DNA from: Duganella flavida
GTDB taxonomy: Bacteria > Pseudomonadota > Gammaproteobacteria > Burkholderiales > Burkholderiaceae_D
Length of the DNA stretch: 64,000 bases
Reading direction: 5' to 3'
Assembly (NCBI RefSeq): GCF_009857445.1
Contig: NZ_WWCN01000017.1
Location: 1-64,000, forward strand
Shown: piece by piece, positions 34,943 through 44,365 of the stretch
Layout: the number at the start of each line of letters is the position of its first letter
Position numbering within the stretch: position 1 is the stretch's first letter
The notes under the pieces: generated by a model
Databases searched by the model: none
Seen by the model: the letters and a program-made list of their open reading frames with translations, nothing else
What the model was told of the DNA's origin: nothing
Translations under genes and position numbers: made by a program

Positions 34943-35601
34943 CGCTGCTGCAAACCATCGAAAAAGAAACCGGCGCCAACCCGACCGTCTCCATCATCTG
35001 GATGCACGGCCTGGGCGCCGACGCCAACGACTTCGTGCCCATGCTGCACGAGCTCGACCTCGCTGGCCTGCCGGCCATCCGCTTCATCTTCCCGAACGCC
35101 GACACCATGCCGGTGACGATCAACGGCGGCTACGTGATGCGCGCCTGGTATGACATCATCGCCACTGATCTGGGTCGCCAGGAAGACGAAGCTGGCCTGC
35201 GCGCCTCGCAAGCCAAAGTGGAAGCCCTGATCGCCCGTGAAAACGCGCGCGGCAACCCGAACGAACGCATCATCCTGGCCGGCTTCTCGCAAGGCTGCGC
35301 CATGACCCTGCAAACCGGCCTGCGCCAGACCAAGCCGCTGGCTGGTTTGATGTGCCTGTCCGGCTACGTGCCGATCGCGCCAAAAGCCGCCGCCGAGCAC
35401 ACGCCGGAAAGCAAGCAAACGCCGATCTTCCTGGTACACGGCCGCATGGACCCGGTGATCCCGATCGCCCGCGCCACCGCCTCGCGCGACCTGCTGGTTG
35501 AATGGGGCTACAACGTCGAATGGCACGAATACGCGATGCAGCACTCGCTGTGCCAGGAAGAGGTGGACCACATCAGCGCCTGGCTGAAGAAAGTCCTGTA
35601 A
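34939..35601 (+). CDS. Carboxylesterase/phospholipase (alpha/beta hydrolase)
   Basis: A 220-residue cytoplasmic esterase of the PF02230 family. The start VSIIWMHGLGADANDFVPM forms the oxyanion region. The nucleophile Ser is in LAGFSQGCAMTL, Asp in VHGRMDPVIP and His in YAMQHSLCQEE. It hydrolyses short acyl esters; substrate unknown. AAGGA precedes the ATG that overlaps the mog stop. Confidence 0.92.
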   Translation: MTLLQTIEKETGANPTVSIIWMHGLGADANDFVPMLHELDLAGLPAIRFIFPNADTMPVTINGGYVMRAWYDIIATDLGRQEDEAGLRASQAKVEALIARENARGNPNERIILAGFSQGCAMTLQTGLRQTKPLAGLMCLSGYVPIAPKAAAEHTPESKQTPIFLVHGRMDPVIPIARATASRDLLVEWGYNVEWHEYAMQHSLCQEEVDHISAWLKKVL

Positions 35602-35604
35602 GGC

Positions 35605-36156
35605 CTAGGGCAGCGGCGGCGCAGCGGATGGCGGCACCGCCGTCTGCGCTGCATTCATCACCATCGCCAGGAAGGTGTAGTAGCCGTTGATGCCCATCAG
35701 GTCCACCACGCCTTGCTCGCCAAACGCGGCAAGCGCCGCCGCGTAAGTCGCATCGTCGACCCGCTGCTGCTGATGCAGCTGCACGCAGAACTCATACACC
35801 AGCGCTTCATCCGCCAGCAGCGCCGCCGGCCGCTCGCGCGCCGCGATAGCCGCAATCACCTCCTGCGCAATGCCGTAATCGCGCGCGATCGGCGCGTGGA
35901 TCGCCCATTCCACCTGCTGGCTCCAATGCCGCGCAGTCACCAGTATCGCCAGCTCCGTCAGGCGCGTGCCGATGGCGCTGCGGTAGCGCAGGTACTCGCC
36001 CATCTGCTGCGTGGCGCTCATCAACTCAGGTGAGCGCACCAACGGCACGAACGGCCCATACAGCCCGCCGCGCGGGCCGTCGATCACCACTTGCGCCGCG
36101 ACCTGCTGGGCCGCGCTCATTTCTGCAAACGGTATCGGTCCTAAACGATCTTCCAT
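35605..36156 (-). CDS. Carboxymuconolactone decarboxylase-family protein
   Basis: A 183-residue AhpD/CMD-like protein (GPRGGLYGPFVPLVRSPELM, LTELAILVTARHWSQQVEWAIHAPIA). The CxxC of AhpD peroxidases is absent; the E...H pair of CMD enzymes is kept. True role unknown. The ATG at 36156 has GGGAGG upstream. It ends 3 bp from the convergent esterase stop and is divergent from the aminotransferase. Confidence 0.85.
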   Translation of the reverse strand: MEDRLGPIPFAEMSAAQQVAAQVVIDGPRGGLYGPFVPLVRSPELMSATQQMGEYLRYRSAIGTRLTELAILVTARHWSQQVEWAIHAPIARDYGIAQEVIAAIAARERPAALLADEALVYEFCVQLHQQQRVDDATYAAALAAFGEQGVVDLMGINGYYTFLAMVMNAAQTAVPPSAAPPLP

Positions 36157-36258
36157 GCTGCCTCCCATTTATTCGGCCATGTTCCGGCATAAATCAAAAG
36201 CACGCAAGCCGAGCGCCGCTATCGTGGACAGTCCTCCCCCCACTCGAAAGGACGCGCC

Positions 36259-37587
36259 ATGAGCCATATCATCCACCGCAACCTGCATCAGCCGCCACCC
36301 GTCGCCGTGCGCGCCAGCGGCATCACCGTCACCGACAGCAGCGGACGCGAATACATTGACGCCAGCGGCGGCGCCGCCGTCTCCTCGCTCGGCCACGCCC
36401 ATCCCGAGGTGCTGGCCGCCATGCACGCGCAGATCGACCGCAACGCCTACGCCCATACCGCCTTCTTCACCTGCGAGGCGGCCGAACAACTGGCGGCGCG
36501 GCTGGCGGCCGACGCGCCGGGCGATCTCGATCACGTCTACCTCGTCTCCGGCGGCTCGGAAGCGATGGAGACCGCGCTCAAACTGGCGCGCCAGTACTGG
36601 CTGGAAGAGGGTCAGCCGCAACGCAGCGTGTTCATTGCGCGCCGCCAGAGCTATCACGGCAACACACTGGGCGCGCTGGCCGTCGGCGGCAACGAATGGC
36701 GCCGCGCACCATTCGCGCCGCTGCTGGTCGATGTGCCGCGCGTGTCGCCCTGCTACGAATACCGCGAACGCACCGACGGCCAGTCGACCGCAGACTACAC
36801 CGCCGCCCTGCTACGCGAACTGGAACACGCCATCCTCGCTGCCGGCCCGGAAAATGTGATCGGCTTCGTCGCTGAAACGGTAGTCGGCGCGACTGCCGGT
36901 GCAGTGCCGCCCACGCCCGGCTACTTCCGTGGCGTGCGCAAACTGTGCGACCAATACGGCTTGCTGTTGATCCTCGATGAAGTCATGTGCGGCATGGGCC
37001 GCTGCGGCACGCTGTACGCGTTTGAACAGGAAGGCGTGCTGCCGGACCTGGTGGTGCTGGGCAAAGGCCTCGGCGCCGGCTACCAGCCGATCGGCGCGGT
37101 GTTGGCGCGGCAGCACATCGTGCAACGCCTGCGCGACGGCAGCGGCGCTTTCCAGCACGGCCACACCTACATGGGCCACCCGGTGGCGGCAGCGGCAGCA
37201 CTGGCGGTGCAAAACGTGATCCGTCGCGACAACCTGCTGGGCGCCGTCATCGTGCGTGGCGCGGCCTTGCGGCGCATGCTGCGCGACGCTTTCGGCGAAC
37301 ATCCACACGTCGGCGACATCCGCGGGCGCGGACTGTTGATAGGATTGGAGCTGGTGAAAGACCGCGACAGCAAGGCGCCGTTCGATCCGATGCGGCGGCT
37401 GCACGCGGCCATCAAGGAAGAAGCGATGGCGCGTGGCCTGATGGTCTACCCGATGGGCGGCACCATCGATGGCCGGCGCGGCGACCACGTGCTGCTGGCG
37501 CCGCCCTTCATCGCCAGCGAGGCGCAGCTGGCGGAAATCACCAGCCGCCTCGCGGACACGTTTACTTCTGTGCTTTCCAGGCGATGA
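36259..37587 (+). CDS. Class III (omega) aminotransferase
   Basis: A 442-residue PLP enzyme of the aspartate aminotransferase/BioA family. YLVSGGSEAMETALKLARQY binds phosphate, LLILDEVMCGMGRCGTLYAF holds the cofactor Asp, and the Schiff-base Lys is in LVVLGKGLGAGYQPIGAV. Substrate cannot be told; many relatives act on omega-amino acids or polyamines. Its 3' end overlaps the convergent FAH gene by 26 bases. Confidence 0.92.
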   Translation: MSHIIHRNLHQPPPVAVRASGITVTDSSGREYIDASGGAAVSSLGHAHPEVLAAMHAQIDRNAYAHTAFFTCEAAEQLAARLAADAPGDLDHVYLVSGGSEAMETALKLARQYWLEEGQPQRSVFIARRQSYHGNTLGALAVGGNEWRRAPFAPLLVDVPRVSPCYEYRERTDGQSTADYTAALLRELEHAILAAGPENVIGFVAETVVGATAGAVPPTPGYFRGVRKLCDQYGLLLILDEVMCGMGRCGTLYAFEQEGVLPDLVVLGKGLGAGYQPIGAVLARQHIVQRLRDGSGAFQHGHTYMGHPVAAAAALAVQNVIRRDNLLGAVIVRGAALRRMLRDAFGEHPHVGDIRGRGLLIGLELVKDRDSKAPFDPMRRLHAAIKEEAMARGLMVYPMGGTIDGRRGDHVLLAPPFIASEAQLAEITSRLADTFTSVLSRR

Positions 37588-38416
37588 CTTCCGCCTGCTG
37601 CTCGCCGACGCCGGCGATCCCCAAGCGCAGCGTATCGCCCTTTTTCAGGAAACGTTGCGGCTTGCGGCCCATGCCCACGCCGGGCGGCGTGCCGGTGGCA
37701 ATCACGTCGCCCGGTTCCAGCGTCATGAACTTCGACAGGTAGCTGACAATCTGCGCCACCGTGAAAATCATGGTCGAGGTATTCCCGGTCTGCATACGCT
37801 TGCCGTTCAATTCCAGATACAAGTCCAGATCCTGCACATCGTAGATATCTTCCGGCGTCACCAGCCACGGGCCGACCGGGCCGAAAGTATCGCAGCCCTT
37901 GCCCTTGTCCCAGGTGCCGCCGCGCTCCAGCTGATACTCGCGCTCCGACACATCATTGACCACCGTGTAGCCGGCGATGTATTTGTGCGCATCGGCCTCG
38001 CTCACATACTGCGCGCGCGCGCCGATCACAATGCCCAGCTCCACTTCCCAGTCCGTCTTCTTCGAACCTTGCGGCAGCATGATCGGATCATCCGGGCCAT
38101 TCAACGCGCTGATCGCCTTCATGAACACGATCGGCTCCTGCGGCGCCGCCATACCCGCTTCCGCCGCGTGGTCCGAATAATTCAAGCCGATGCAAATGAA
38201 CTTGCCCACCTTCGCCACCGGTACGCCGTAGCGCGGAGTGCCGCGCACCAGCGGCAGCGAGGCGTGCGCAATCTTCTCCAGCTTGCGCAGCGATTTTGGC
38301 GCCAGCGTGGCCGCATCGATATCGTCAATCACGCCGGACAGGGAGCGCAGCTTGCCCTCATCGTCGATCAAACCTGGTTTTTCTTTGCCTGGACGGCCAT
38401 AACGTACGAGTCGCAT
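37562..38416 (-). CDS. Fumarylacetoacetate hydrolase-family protein
   Basis: A 284-residue FAH-domain enzyme. FICIGLNYSDHAAEAG, the metal-binding WEVELGIVIG (Glu-x-Glu) and the SEREYQLERGGTWDKGKGCD / TGTPPGVGMG segments are typical of ureidoglycolate-lyase-like and 2-keto acid hydratase/hydrolase members. Cleaves or decarboxylates a beta-diketo or 2-oxo acid; exact substrate unknown. It lies head-to-tail with the P4H-MFS-KamA minus-strand block, 31 bp after the P4H stop. Confidence 0.9.
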   Translation of the reverse strand: MRLVRYGRPGKEKPGLIDDEGKLRSLSGVIDDIDAATLAPKSLRKLEKIAHASLPLVRGTPRYGVPVAKVGKFICIGLNYSDHAAEAGMAAPQEPIVFMKAISALNGPDDPIMLPQGSKKTDWEVELGIVIGARAQYVSEADAHKYIAGYTVVNDVSEREYQLERGGTWDKGKGCDTFGPVGPWLVTPEDIYDVQDLDLYLELNGKRMQTGNTSTMIFTVAQIVSYLSKFMTLEPGDVIATGTPPGVGMGRKPQRFLKKGDTLRLGIAGVGEQQAEVIAWKAQK

Positions 38417-38447
38417 ACTTCACCTCAATTGAAAAGTTAGCGACATT

Positions 38448-39362
38448 CTACCCGTAGCGCTCCTGCCGCAGCCACTTGTTGGCGATGATCTTGGTGCCGC
38501 TGACTACCGGCGCGCCGCCGTGCAGGGTTTGCGGGTCCGGCTGGTGATTGGCGTCGGTATTGAGGAACCACAGCGCGCTGCCTTTTTTCGGAAACACCTC
38601 CAGCCCGAGATGCGGGAACACCGTGCCGCCGCCCTGCTCCACATCGCACAGGTACAGCACAAAGGTCGCCAGCCGCTGGCCACCGCGCGCCAGGTGTGAG
38701 CGATGGCCAGCGCTGTCGGGATCGAGCCAATCGTAGTGCGGACGGTATTCCTGCGTCTTGCCATACTTCTGCAGCTGGAACGGTTCGGTGCACTCGGGCG
38801 CCCAGTGTGCCAGCGCCGCCAGCCGGCGGTCGATGCGTTCCGCCACCTCGGTTTCGCCGCGCTGGATAAAGGCCATCTCGCTGGTGCGGCCTTCGTGCAC
38901 CACGCTGGCGCCGTCGCTTTCCGCCGCCACCGTGGAGCGCGTGTAGCGGCTTCCGCAATGGGTGATGATGGCGTCGCACTCGTCGTCGCTGAGCACATTC
39001 CCGAGCAGGATCACCTGCGGTTTCTTCAGCACGAACAGCACTTCCACCTCGCGGTCCGGCGTGGCGATGCGGTTGCTGGAGACGTCAATGTAAGGCATGT
39101 CGCGCGGCGCCGAAAACGCGCTGGCAACGACCGGCTCCTGCACGGGCGCTGTCGCTGCTGCCGCACCGGCGGCGTCGCCGGCATCGGCGCGGATACGCAG
39201 CGCCGCGTCGATCGCCGCGCGCGCTGCGGCCATGCTGTGCTGACCGGAGCGTGCCATGCTGTTGGCCATATCCAGCGGACTGCAGCCGCGGTCGAGGTTT
39301 TCCATGATCCAGCCGCGCCAGGTCAGCGGCAAAGTAGCAAACACATTGTCGGATTCGGTCAT
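38448..39362 (-). CDS. 2OG-Fe(II) oxygenase, prolyl 4-hydroxylase-like
   Basis: A 304-residue protein. An alpha-helical N-terminal region (about 1-90, Ala-rich) precedes the P4H catalytic domain. The iron ligands are His/Asp in YRPHYDWLD and His in TLHGGAPVVSGTK, whose Lys binds 2-oxoglutarate. Bacterial homologues hydroxylate proteins such as EF-Tu or peptides. It is 7 bp downstream of the MFS gene and probably cotranscribed. Confidence 0.9.
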   Translation of the reverse strand: MTESDNVFATLPLTWRGWIMENLDRGCSPLDMANSMARSGQHSMAAARAAIDAALRIRADAGDAAGAAAATAPVQEPVVASAFSAPRDMPYIDVSSNRIATPDREVEVLFVLKKPQVILLGNVLSDDECDAIITHCGSRYTRSTVAAESDGASVVHEGRTSEMAFIQRGETEVAERIDRRLAALAHWAPECTEPFQLQKYGKTQEYRPHYDWLDPDSAGHRSHLARGGQRLATFVLYLCDVEQGGGTVFPHLGLEVFPKKGSALWFLNTDANHQPDPQTLHGGAPVVSGTKIIANKWLRQERYG

Positions 39363-39369
39363 CGCTTCA

Positions 39370-40650
39370 TCAGGGACTGGTCGGATGGGAAGCCCATTCT
39401 AACGGATTGCGCATGCGCCGCCGCACAAACCACAGCAATCCGGGCAACTGCAACAACACCAGCAGCGCAAACGCCGCCCGGTAGGCCACCGCCGGATAGT
39501 GGCCCAGCAAATCCGGCCGCCAGCAGCCGACCACCAGCCCGAAACCCGCCTGCACCGCGAACGCGCCGAGGAAAATCAACAGGTTCAGGCAGGTGGCCGC
39601 GCGTCCCGTCAGCGCGCCGGGCAGGCTTTGGGCGACGATGGTGTATTCAATGCCAGTCACCGTACCGACCAGCGTGAACAGCACCGACAGCAGCTGGTAG
39701 CTGGGCCGCCAGTCACACACAAAGCCAAGCTGCACGCAGATGAATAGCGCCACGCCAGCTGCCGCCACGCTGATCGGCGCGATGCCCCGCTTGGCCGCCC
39801 ACTCCGTCACCATGCCGACCGCGATGGCGCCGAAGATCACCGCCGCCATGCCGAGGTACAGCAGGTAGCCAACCGCCTCCTCACTGTAGCGCGCCACGTC
39901 GCCGAGCCAGCGCGAGATCCACAAGCCCTGGATGCCGAAGAACACTGTGTGCGGAATCAGCACCAGCGTGGCCGTCTCACGGAACGCCGGGTGCCGATAC
40001 ACGGCGCGCATGGCTTCCAGTAGCGCGGTCTTGCGCGCGCCTTGCAGCTGCGGCGGTGACAGCGCGCGGATCAAGATCCCGGTCAGCGCAGCGGCCAGCG
40101 CCAGCCAGAGAAACAGCCCGCGCCAGTCCACGTAGTGCAGCGCCAGGCGCACCGGCAGCGTGGCCGATGCGGCGCCAAGGCCGCCCACCGCAATCAGGTA
40201 GCCTTGCACCGACGGCAGCCGCGCCGGCGCGATCCAGGTGGAGATGGCCTTCACCGCCGACATGAAGCAGCCGCCAAGGCCAAGACCGATCAGCGCGCGC
40301 GCCGCCAGCAACTGCGGGAAGGTCTGGCCGCCGGCAAACGCCAGCGCGCCGACGCCGGCCAGCATCAGCATCGGCAGCTGTACCTTGGCCGGTCCCCAGC
40401 GATCAAGCGCAATCCCGACCGGCAGCTGCGCCAGCGCGAAGGCGAGGAAGAAGGCGCTGGTCAGCAGCCCAAGCTGGCCGGGCGTGAGCGCCAGTGCCGC
40501 CACCAGCTGTGGCGCCAGCGTCGCATTTACCGTCCGCATCAAGCTCGATAAAAAGTGCCCGAGCGCGAACGGCAAAAACACCAGCACAAACACCGCGCGC
40601 CCAGAGAGCGGCGGCGTGTCAACGCGCGGCAATGCGGCGGAATCGCGCAT
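39370..40650 (-). CDS. MFS transporter
   Basis: A 426-residue 12-helix permease. The MFS A-motif region is LPVGIALDRWGPAK after helix 2, with LIGLGLGGCFMSAVKAISTW in helix 4. Substrate is not recognisable. GGGAG precedes the ATG. It begins 9 bp after the kamA-like stop, in the same minus-strand block. Confidence 0.88.
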   Translation of the reverse strand: MRDSAALPRVDTPPLSGRAVFVLVFLPFALGHFLSSLMRTVNATLAPQLVAALALTPGQLGLLTSAFFLAFALAQLPVGIALDRWGPAKVQLPMLMLAGVGALAFAGGQTFPQLLAARALIGLGLGGCFMSAVKAISTWIAPARLPSVQGYLIAVGGLGAASATLPVRLALHYVDWRGLFLWLALAAALTGILIRALSPPQLQGARKTALLEAMRAVYRHPAFRETATLVLIPHTVFFGIQGLWISRWLGDVARYSEEAVGYLLYLGMAAVIFGAIAVGMVTEWAAKRGIAPISVAAAGVALFICVQLGFVCDWRPSYQLLSVLFTLVGTVTGIEYTIVAQSLPGALTGRAATCLNLLIFLGAFAVQAGFGLVVGCWRPDLLGHYPAVAYRAAFALLVLLQLPGLLWFVRRRMRNPLEWASHPTSP

Positions 40651-40659
40651 GGCTCCCGC

Positions 40660-42090
40660 CTAGGCTGCGCTATGCGAGTCACAGCCGGCGGCGGATGGCG
40701 CTGCGCCGCCGCCCTCCTGCCGCGCCGAGATCAGCGGAATCACCTTGCGCGATCCCGGTGCAGCTGCCGGCGATGCGCCGAATTCGCTGCGCGCACCGCC
40801 CTCTTCCTCGAAGAAAAATTTCTCCTTGCCGAAGGCCGGTTTCAGCTCGTCCATCCACGTCGCATGCGGATCGAACTTCGCATAAAACGGCTTGCGCACC
40901 CAGTCCGCATTACGCGCCTGCAGGAACTGCAGCGCAAACACCTTTTCGCCGCCGATCTGTGCAATCCCGTCAATCACCACCTTGCCGGGGAAAGCGCTCA
41001 TCGACGGTCCGCGCACCGTGCGCGACAAGCCCGACACCATCTGGTAAGCCGCCTGGAAAATCTCATGCGCGCGCGCCAGCGGTAGCTGGAAATACTCGCG
41101 CGGCCCGGTATCGCGTTCAACGAACATGTAGTACGGGATCGCCCCCAGCCGCACGCCGGTCTGCCACAACTCCGCCCACGATGCTGGGTCTTCGTTGATA
41201 TGCCGGATCAACGGCCCCTGCATGCGCAAGGTCGCACCGGTGCCGACAATCCGCTTGACCGCCTGCTGCGCAATCGCCGGCCGCAACTCCACCGCATGAT
41301 TGTAGTGGCCCATGATCGCCATATTCTTGCCACTGGCGACCACACGCTCGAAGAGGCGCAGCAAATCATCCGCATCGCGGTCGGTCACAAAACGCTGCGG
41401 CCAATACGCCACCGACTTGGTGCCGATGCGGATGTTCTGGATGTGCGCCAGGTCCGGCGCCAGCAGCGGCTCAATGTACGCCTCCAGCGAACGCGTATTC
41501 ATGATCAGCGGATCGCCACCGGTGATCAGCACATCGGTCACCTCCGGATGCATGCGCAAGTAGGACGCCAGCTCGTGCGACTCCTTCGCATCAAACTTCA
41601 TATCATCCATACCGACAAACTGCGGCCAGCGGAAACAGAAGGTGCAGTAGGCGTGGCAGGTCTGCCCCGAACTCGGGAAAAATAAAACAGTCTCCTTGTA
41701 TTTATGCTGCAGGCCTTTCAGAGGCGCGTCGTTCACACGCGGCACATTGTGTGTCATCTGCCCGGCCGGATGGGGATTCATGCGCATGCGGATGCGCCGC
41801 ACCAGCTCCACCAGCGCCGGCTGGTCGGCCTTGCCCAGCACCAGTTCCTTCAAGCGCGCATAGTCGTCCGGCGCCAGCATGTCGCGGTGCGGGAAGGTCA
41901 AGCGGTAAATCGGATCGTCCGGGATGTTATTCCAGTCGATCAGCTGATCGAGCACATACTCATTGGTGCGGAACGGCAGCACATGCGACACCACCTGCAC
42001 CGCCTCCTGCAAATCCGGCGGGATCCACTCCCATTGGCGCGAGTGCGAAATGGTTTGTCGTATGAACGGTTTGAATTTGGGCGTATCCAT
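40660..42090 (-). CDS. KamA-family radical SAM protein (lysine 2,3-aminomutase-like)
   Basis: A 476-residue radical SAM enzyme. The cluster motif is CHAYCTFC (Cys145, 149, 152), with ITGGDPL following. A candidate PLP lysine is Lys370 in SAFPGKVVIDG, matching the lysine aminomutase position. It is longer than classical KamA (about 416 residues), having a C-terminal tail of roughly 45 residues rich in Gly, Ala and Pro. No beta-lysine acetyltransferase (ablB) is adjacent, so conversion of lysine to beta-lysine is not certain. AAGGAAA precedes the start. Confidence 0.85.
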   Translation of the reverse strand: MDTPKFKPFIRQTISHSRQWEWIPPDLQEAVQVVSHVLPFRTNEYVLDQLIDWNNIPDDPIYRLTFPHRDMLAPDDYARLKELVLGKADQPALVELVRRIRMRMNPHPAGQMTHNVPRVNDAPLKGLQHKYKETVLFFPSSGQTCHAYCTFCFRWPQFVGMDDMKFDAKESHELASYLRMHPEVTDVLITGGDPLIMNTRSLEAYIEPLLAPDLAHIQNIRIGTKSVAYWPQRFVTDRDADDLLRLFERVVASGKNMAIMGHYNHAVELRPAIAQQAVKRIVGTGATLRMQGPLIRHINEDPASWAELWQTGVRLGAIPYYMFVERDTGPREYFQLPLARAHEIFQAAYQMVSGLSRTVRGPSMSAFPGKVVIDGIAQIGGEKVFALQFLQARNADWVRKPFYAKFDPHATWMDELKPAFGKEKFFFEEEGGARSEFGASPAAAPGSRKVIPLISARQEGGGAAPSAAGCDSHSAA

Positions 42091-42261
42091 CGTGGGTTTC
42101 CTTCAGTCGGTCAGAAAACTCCATGCTAGGCCGCGCACCAGCGGCCGGATTGCCAAGTATCAACTGATGCACGGAAATGTTCCGCAGCTTGCGCCAGCGC
42201 AATTCGCGCTTGTGGCAGCCACGTACAGTTCATAGCGCCATCCACTACACAGGAGCCGCTC

Positions 42262-42708
42262 ATGAAAACCCTGCTCACCGCTGTCCTGCTAGTCGCCGCC
42301 GCGGCGGCTTACGCCAACGAACCAACCGAGAAAGACGCCATCGCCATGGCGGAAAAAGGCGCCGCCTTCATCAAGGCCAACGGCCAGGACGCCTTTCTCA
42401 AAAAGATCAGCAACAAAGATCCCGACTACCTGCAAGGATCGCTGTACGTCGACGTGCGCGACATCAAGACCGGCATCGTGCTGGCGCACCCGGTCAACCC
42501 CTCCATCGTCGGCAAGGACCTGACCGACATCCCCGATGCCAGCGGCAAAAAATACCGCCGCGAGATCATCGAGCTGGCCGCCAAAAAAGGCCATGGCTGG
42601 GTCGACTACCAGTACAAGAATCCCACCACCGGCAAGATCGAACCCAAGACCACCTACATCCTGCGCGTCGGCGACATCGTGCTGGAAGCCGGCATCTACA
42701 AAAAATAG
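42262..42708 (+). CDS. Secreted single-Cache-domain protein
   Basis: A 148-residue protein: signal peptide (MKTLLTAVLLVAAAAAYA) and one Cache domain (AEKGAAFIKANGQDAF, YVDVRDIKTGIVLAHPVNPSIVGKDL-type sequence, GHGWVDYQYKNPTTGK, EAGIYKK). Such domains bind small organic ligands. Here it is free in the periplasm rather than part of a membrane receptor. It precedes a chemoreceptor gene by 13 bp in the same operon and may deliver ligand to it. AGGAG precedes the ATG. Confidence 0.88.
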   Translation: MKTLLTAVLLVAAAAAYANEPTEKDAIAMAEKGAAFIKANGQDAFLKKISNKDPDYLQGSLYVDVRDIKTGIVLAHPVNPSIVGKDLTDIPDASGKKYRREIIELAAKKGHGWVDYQYKNPTTGKIEPKTTYILRVGDIVLEAGIYKK

Positions 42709-42721
42709 CGAGAGGCGCATC

Positions 42722-44365
42722 ATGCTGAACCAACTGCGTATCGGACCCAAACTGCTGCTGGCGCCCATGCTGGTGCTGGTGCTGCTAATCCTCACCGCCG
42801 GCGCGGCCTACCTCGGCATGGTGCGCCAGAACGCCTCGCTGGAAAACCTGGTGCAGGTGCGCGCCGCGCGCCTGAAGACGGCGGCCGACGTCAGCGGCGA
42901 GGCACGCTACGCCCACGCCAACATCTACCAATTGCTGGCGTGGGTCAACGGCAGCTTTGCGCAGGCCCGCCTCGACGCGCTCGGACGCGAGATCAAGACG
43001 CGTCACGCCGCCATCGACGAGCAGCTGCGCAACCTCGACGCGCTGGCCGACGACAGCGAACGCAAGATCGTCGTGCAGTCGCTGCAGGCGCTTGCCGCCT
43101 ACCGCAAGGCCGTAGCGCAAACCATGGACATGGCGCAGATGGACCAGAGCATCGCCACCAACTCGATGGCCATCGCGGAAAAACAGTTCCTGCTGCTGAA
43201 CGAGCAATTGGCGCAGTTGTCGACGCTGGAGAAAAAACTCAGCGAACAGGCGCACGCACAGGCCAAGGGCGACTTCCATACGCTGAACACCACCATGGCC
43301 ATCATGGTGCTGCTGTCGGTGGTGCTATCGACCGGCGTGACCATGGCGGTGCGCGGCGCCATGCTGCGCGACATCCGCGCCATTGCCGACGTGGTGGTGG
43401 CGCTGGCGGCCGGCCGCCTCGCCGCCGGCCGCCGCAACCACGGCCGCGACGAAATCGCCGACACCGCGCGCATGCTGGACCAGACCATGGCCAACCTGAC
43501 GCAAACGCTGACCACCATCCTCGGCGCCGTGCACTCCATCGACACCGCCGCGCGCGAAATCGCCACCGGCAATCTCGACCTGTCCACCCGCACTGAGATG
43601 CAAGCCAGCTCGCTGGAGCAAACCGCCAGCGCCATGAACACGCTGACGCATGCGGTGCAAGCCAATGCCGCCAACGCGCGCGAAGCCTGCCAGCTGGCGG
43701 CCGGCGCCAGCGACCTGGCGCAGCACGGCGGCGCGGCAATGGCAGATGCGGTACAGACCATGGCCTCGATCCGCGCCAGCTCGCGCCAGATCGTCGACAT
43801 CATCGCCGTCATCGACGGCATCTCGTTCCAGACTAATATCCTGGCGCTGAACGCCGCCGTCGAAGCAGCGCGCGCCGGCGAGCAAGGGCGCGGCTTTGCG
43901 GTGGTGGCGTCGGAAGTGCGCACACTGGCCCAACGTTCCGCAGCAGCGGCCAAGGAAATCAAGGCGCTGATCGCGGCCTCGGTGGCCACCATCGACAGCG
44001 GCAGCGCCACCGTGCAGCAGGCCGGTGAGCGTATGGAGGGTATCGTCGCCGCCGTGCAGCAGGTGAACGACGTTATCGCCCGCATCAGCGCCGCCAGCGC
44101 CGAGCAGGCGCAGGGCATTGCCGAAGTCAATCAAGCGGTGGGCCAAATGGATGATGTAACGCAGCAGAACGCCGCGCTGGTGGAGCAAGCCGCCGCCGCT
44201 GCGGCCAGCCTGCAAGACCAGGCGGCCCAGCTGTCGCAGGCGGTGTCGGTGTTCAAGTTAGAGCCATCAAGCACGATGGGGCTTGCTCAGAAACCGCGAG
44301 CCGCCCTCCACGAAACGCCACGGCAGCTCCACGGCCTTCGAAATGCCGATGCGCGGGCCGGCTAG
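42722..44365 (+). CDS. Methyl-accepting chemotaxis protein
   Basis: A 547-residue chemoreceptor: TM1 (about 12-35), four-helix-bundle periplasmic domain (about 36-188), TM2 (about 190-212), HAMP, and the cytoplasmic signalling domain with the hairpin tip ISFQTNILALNAAVEAARAG. Family members usually end near VFKL. Here the frame runs on for about 33 residues (SSTMGLAQKPRAALHETPRQ...) that are antisense to the mpg 3' end, a 99-base overlap. This suggests the original stop was lost. It is cotranscribed with the Cache protein. Confidence 0.93.
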   Translation: MLNQLRIGPKLLLAPMLVLVLLILTAGAAYLGMVRQNASLENLVQVRAARLKTAADVSGEARYAHANIYQLLAWVNGSFAQARLDALGREIKTRHAAIDEQLRNLDALADDSERKIVVQSLQALAAYRKAVAQTMDMAQMDQSIATNSMAIAEKQFLLLNEQLAQLSTLEKKLSEQAHAQAKGDFHTLNTTMAIMVLLSVVLSTGVTMAVRGAMLRDIRAIADVVVALAAGRLAAGRRNHGRDEIADTARMLDQTMANLTQTLTTILGAVHSIDTAAREIATGNLDLSTRTEMQASSLEQTASAMNTLTHAVQANAANAREACQLAAGASDLAQHGGAAMADAVQTMASIRASSRQIVDIIAVIDGISFQTNILALNAAVEAARAGEQGRGFAVVASEVRTLAQRSAAAAKEIKALIAASVATIDSGSATVQQAGERMEGIVAAVQQVNDVIARISAASAEQAQGIAEVNQAVGQMDDVTQQNAALVEQAAAAAASLQDQAAQLSQAVSVFKLEPSSTMGLAQKPRAALHETPRQLHGLRNADARAG

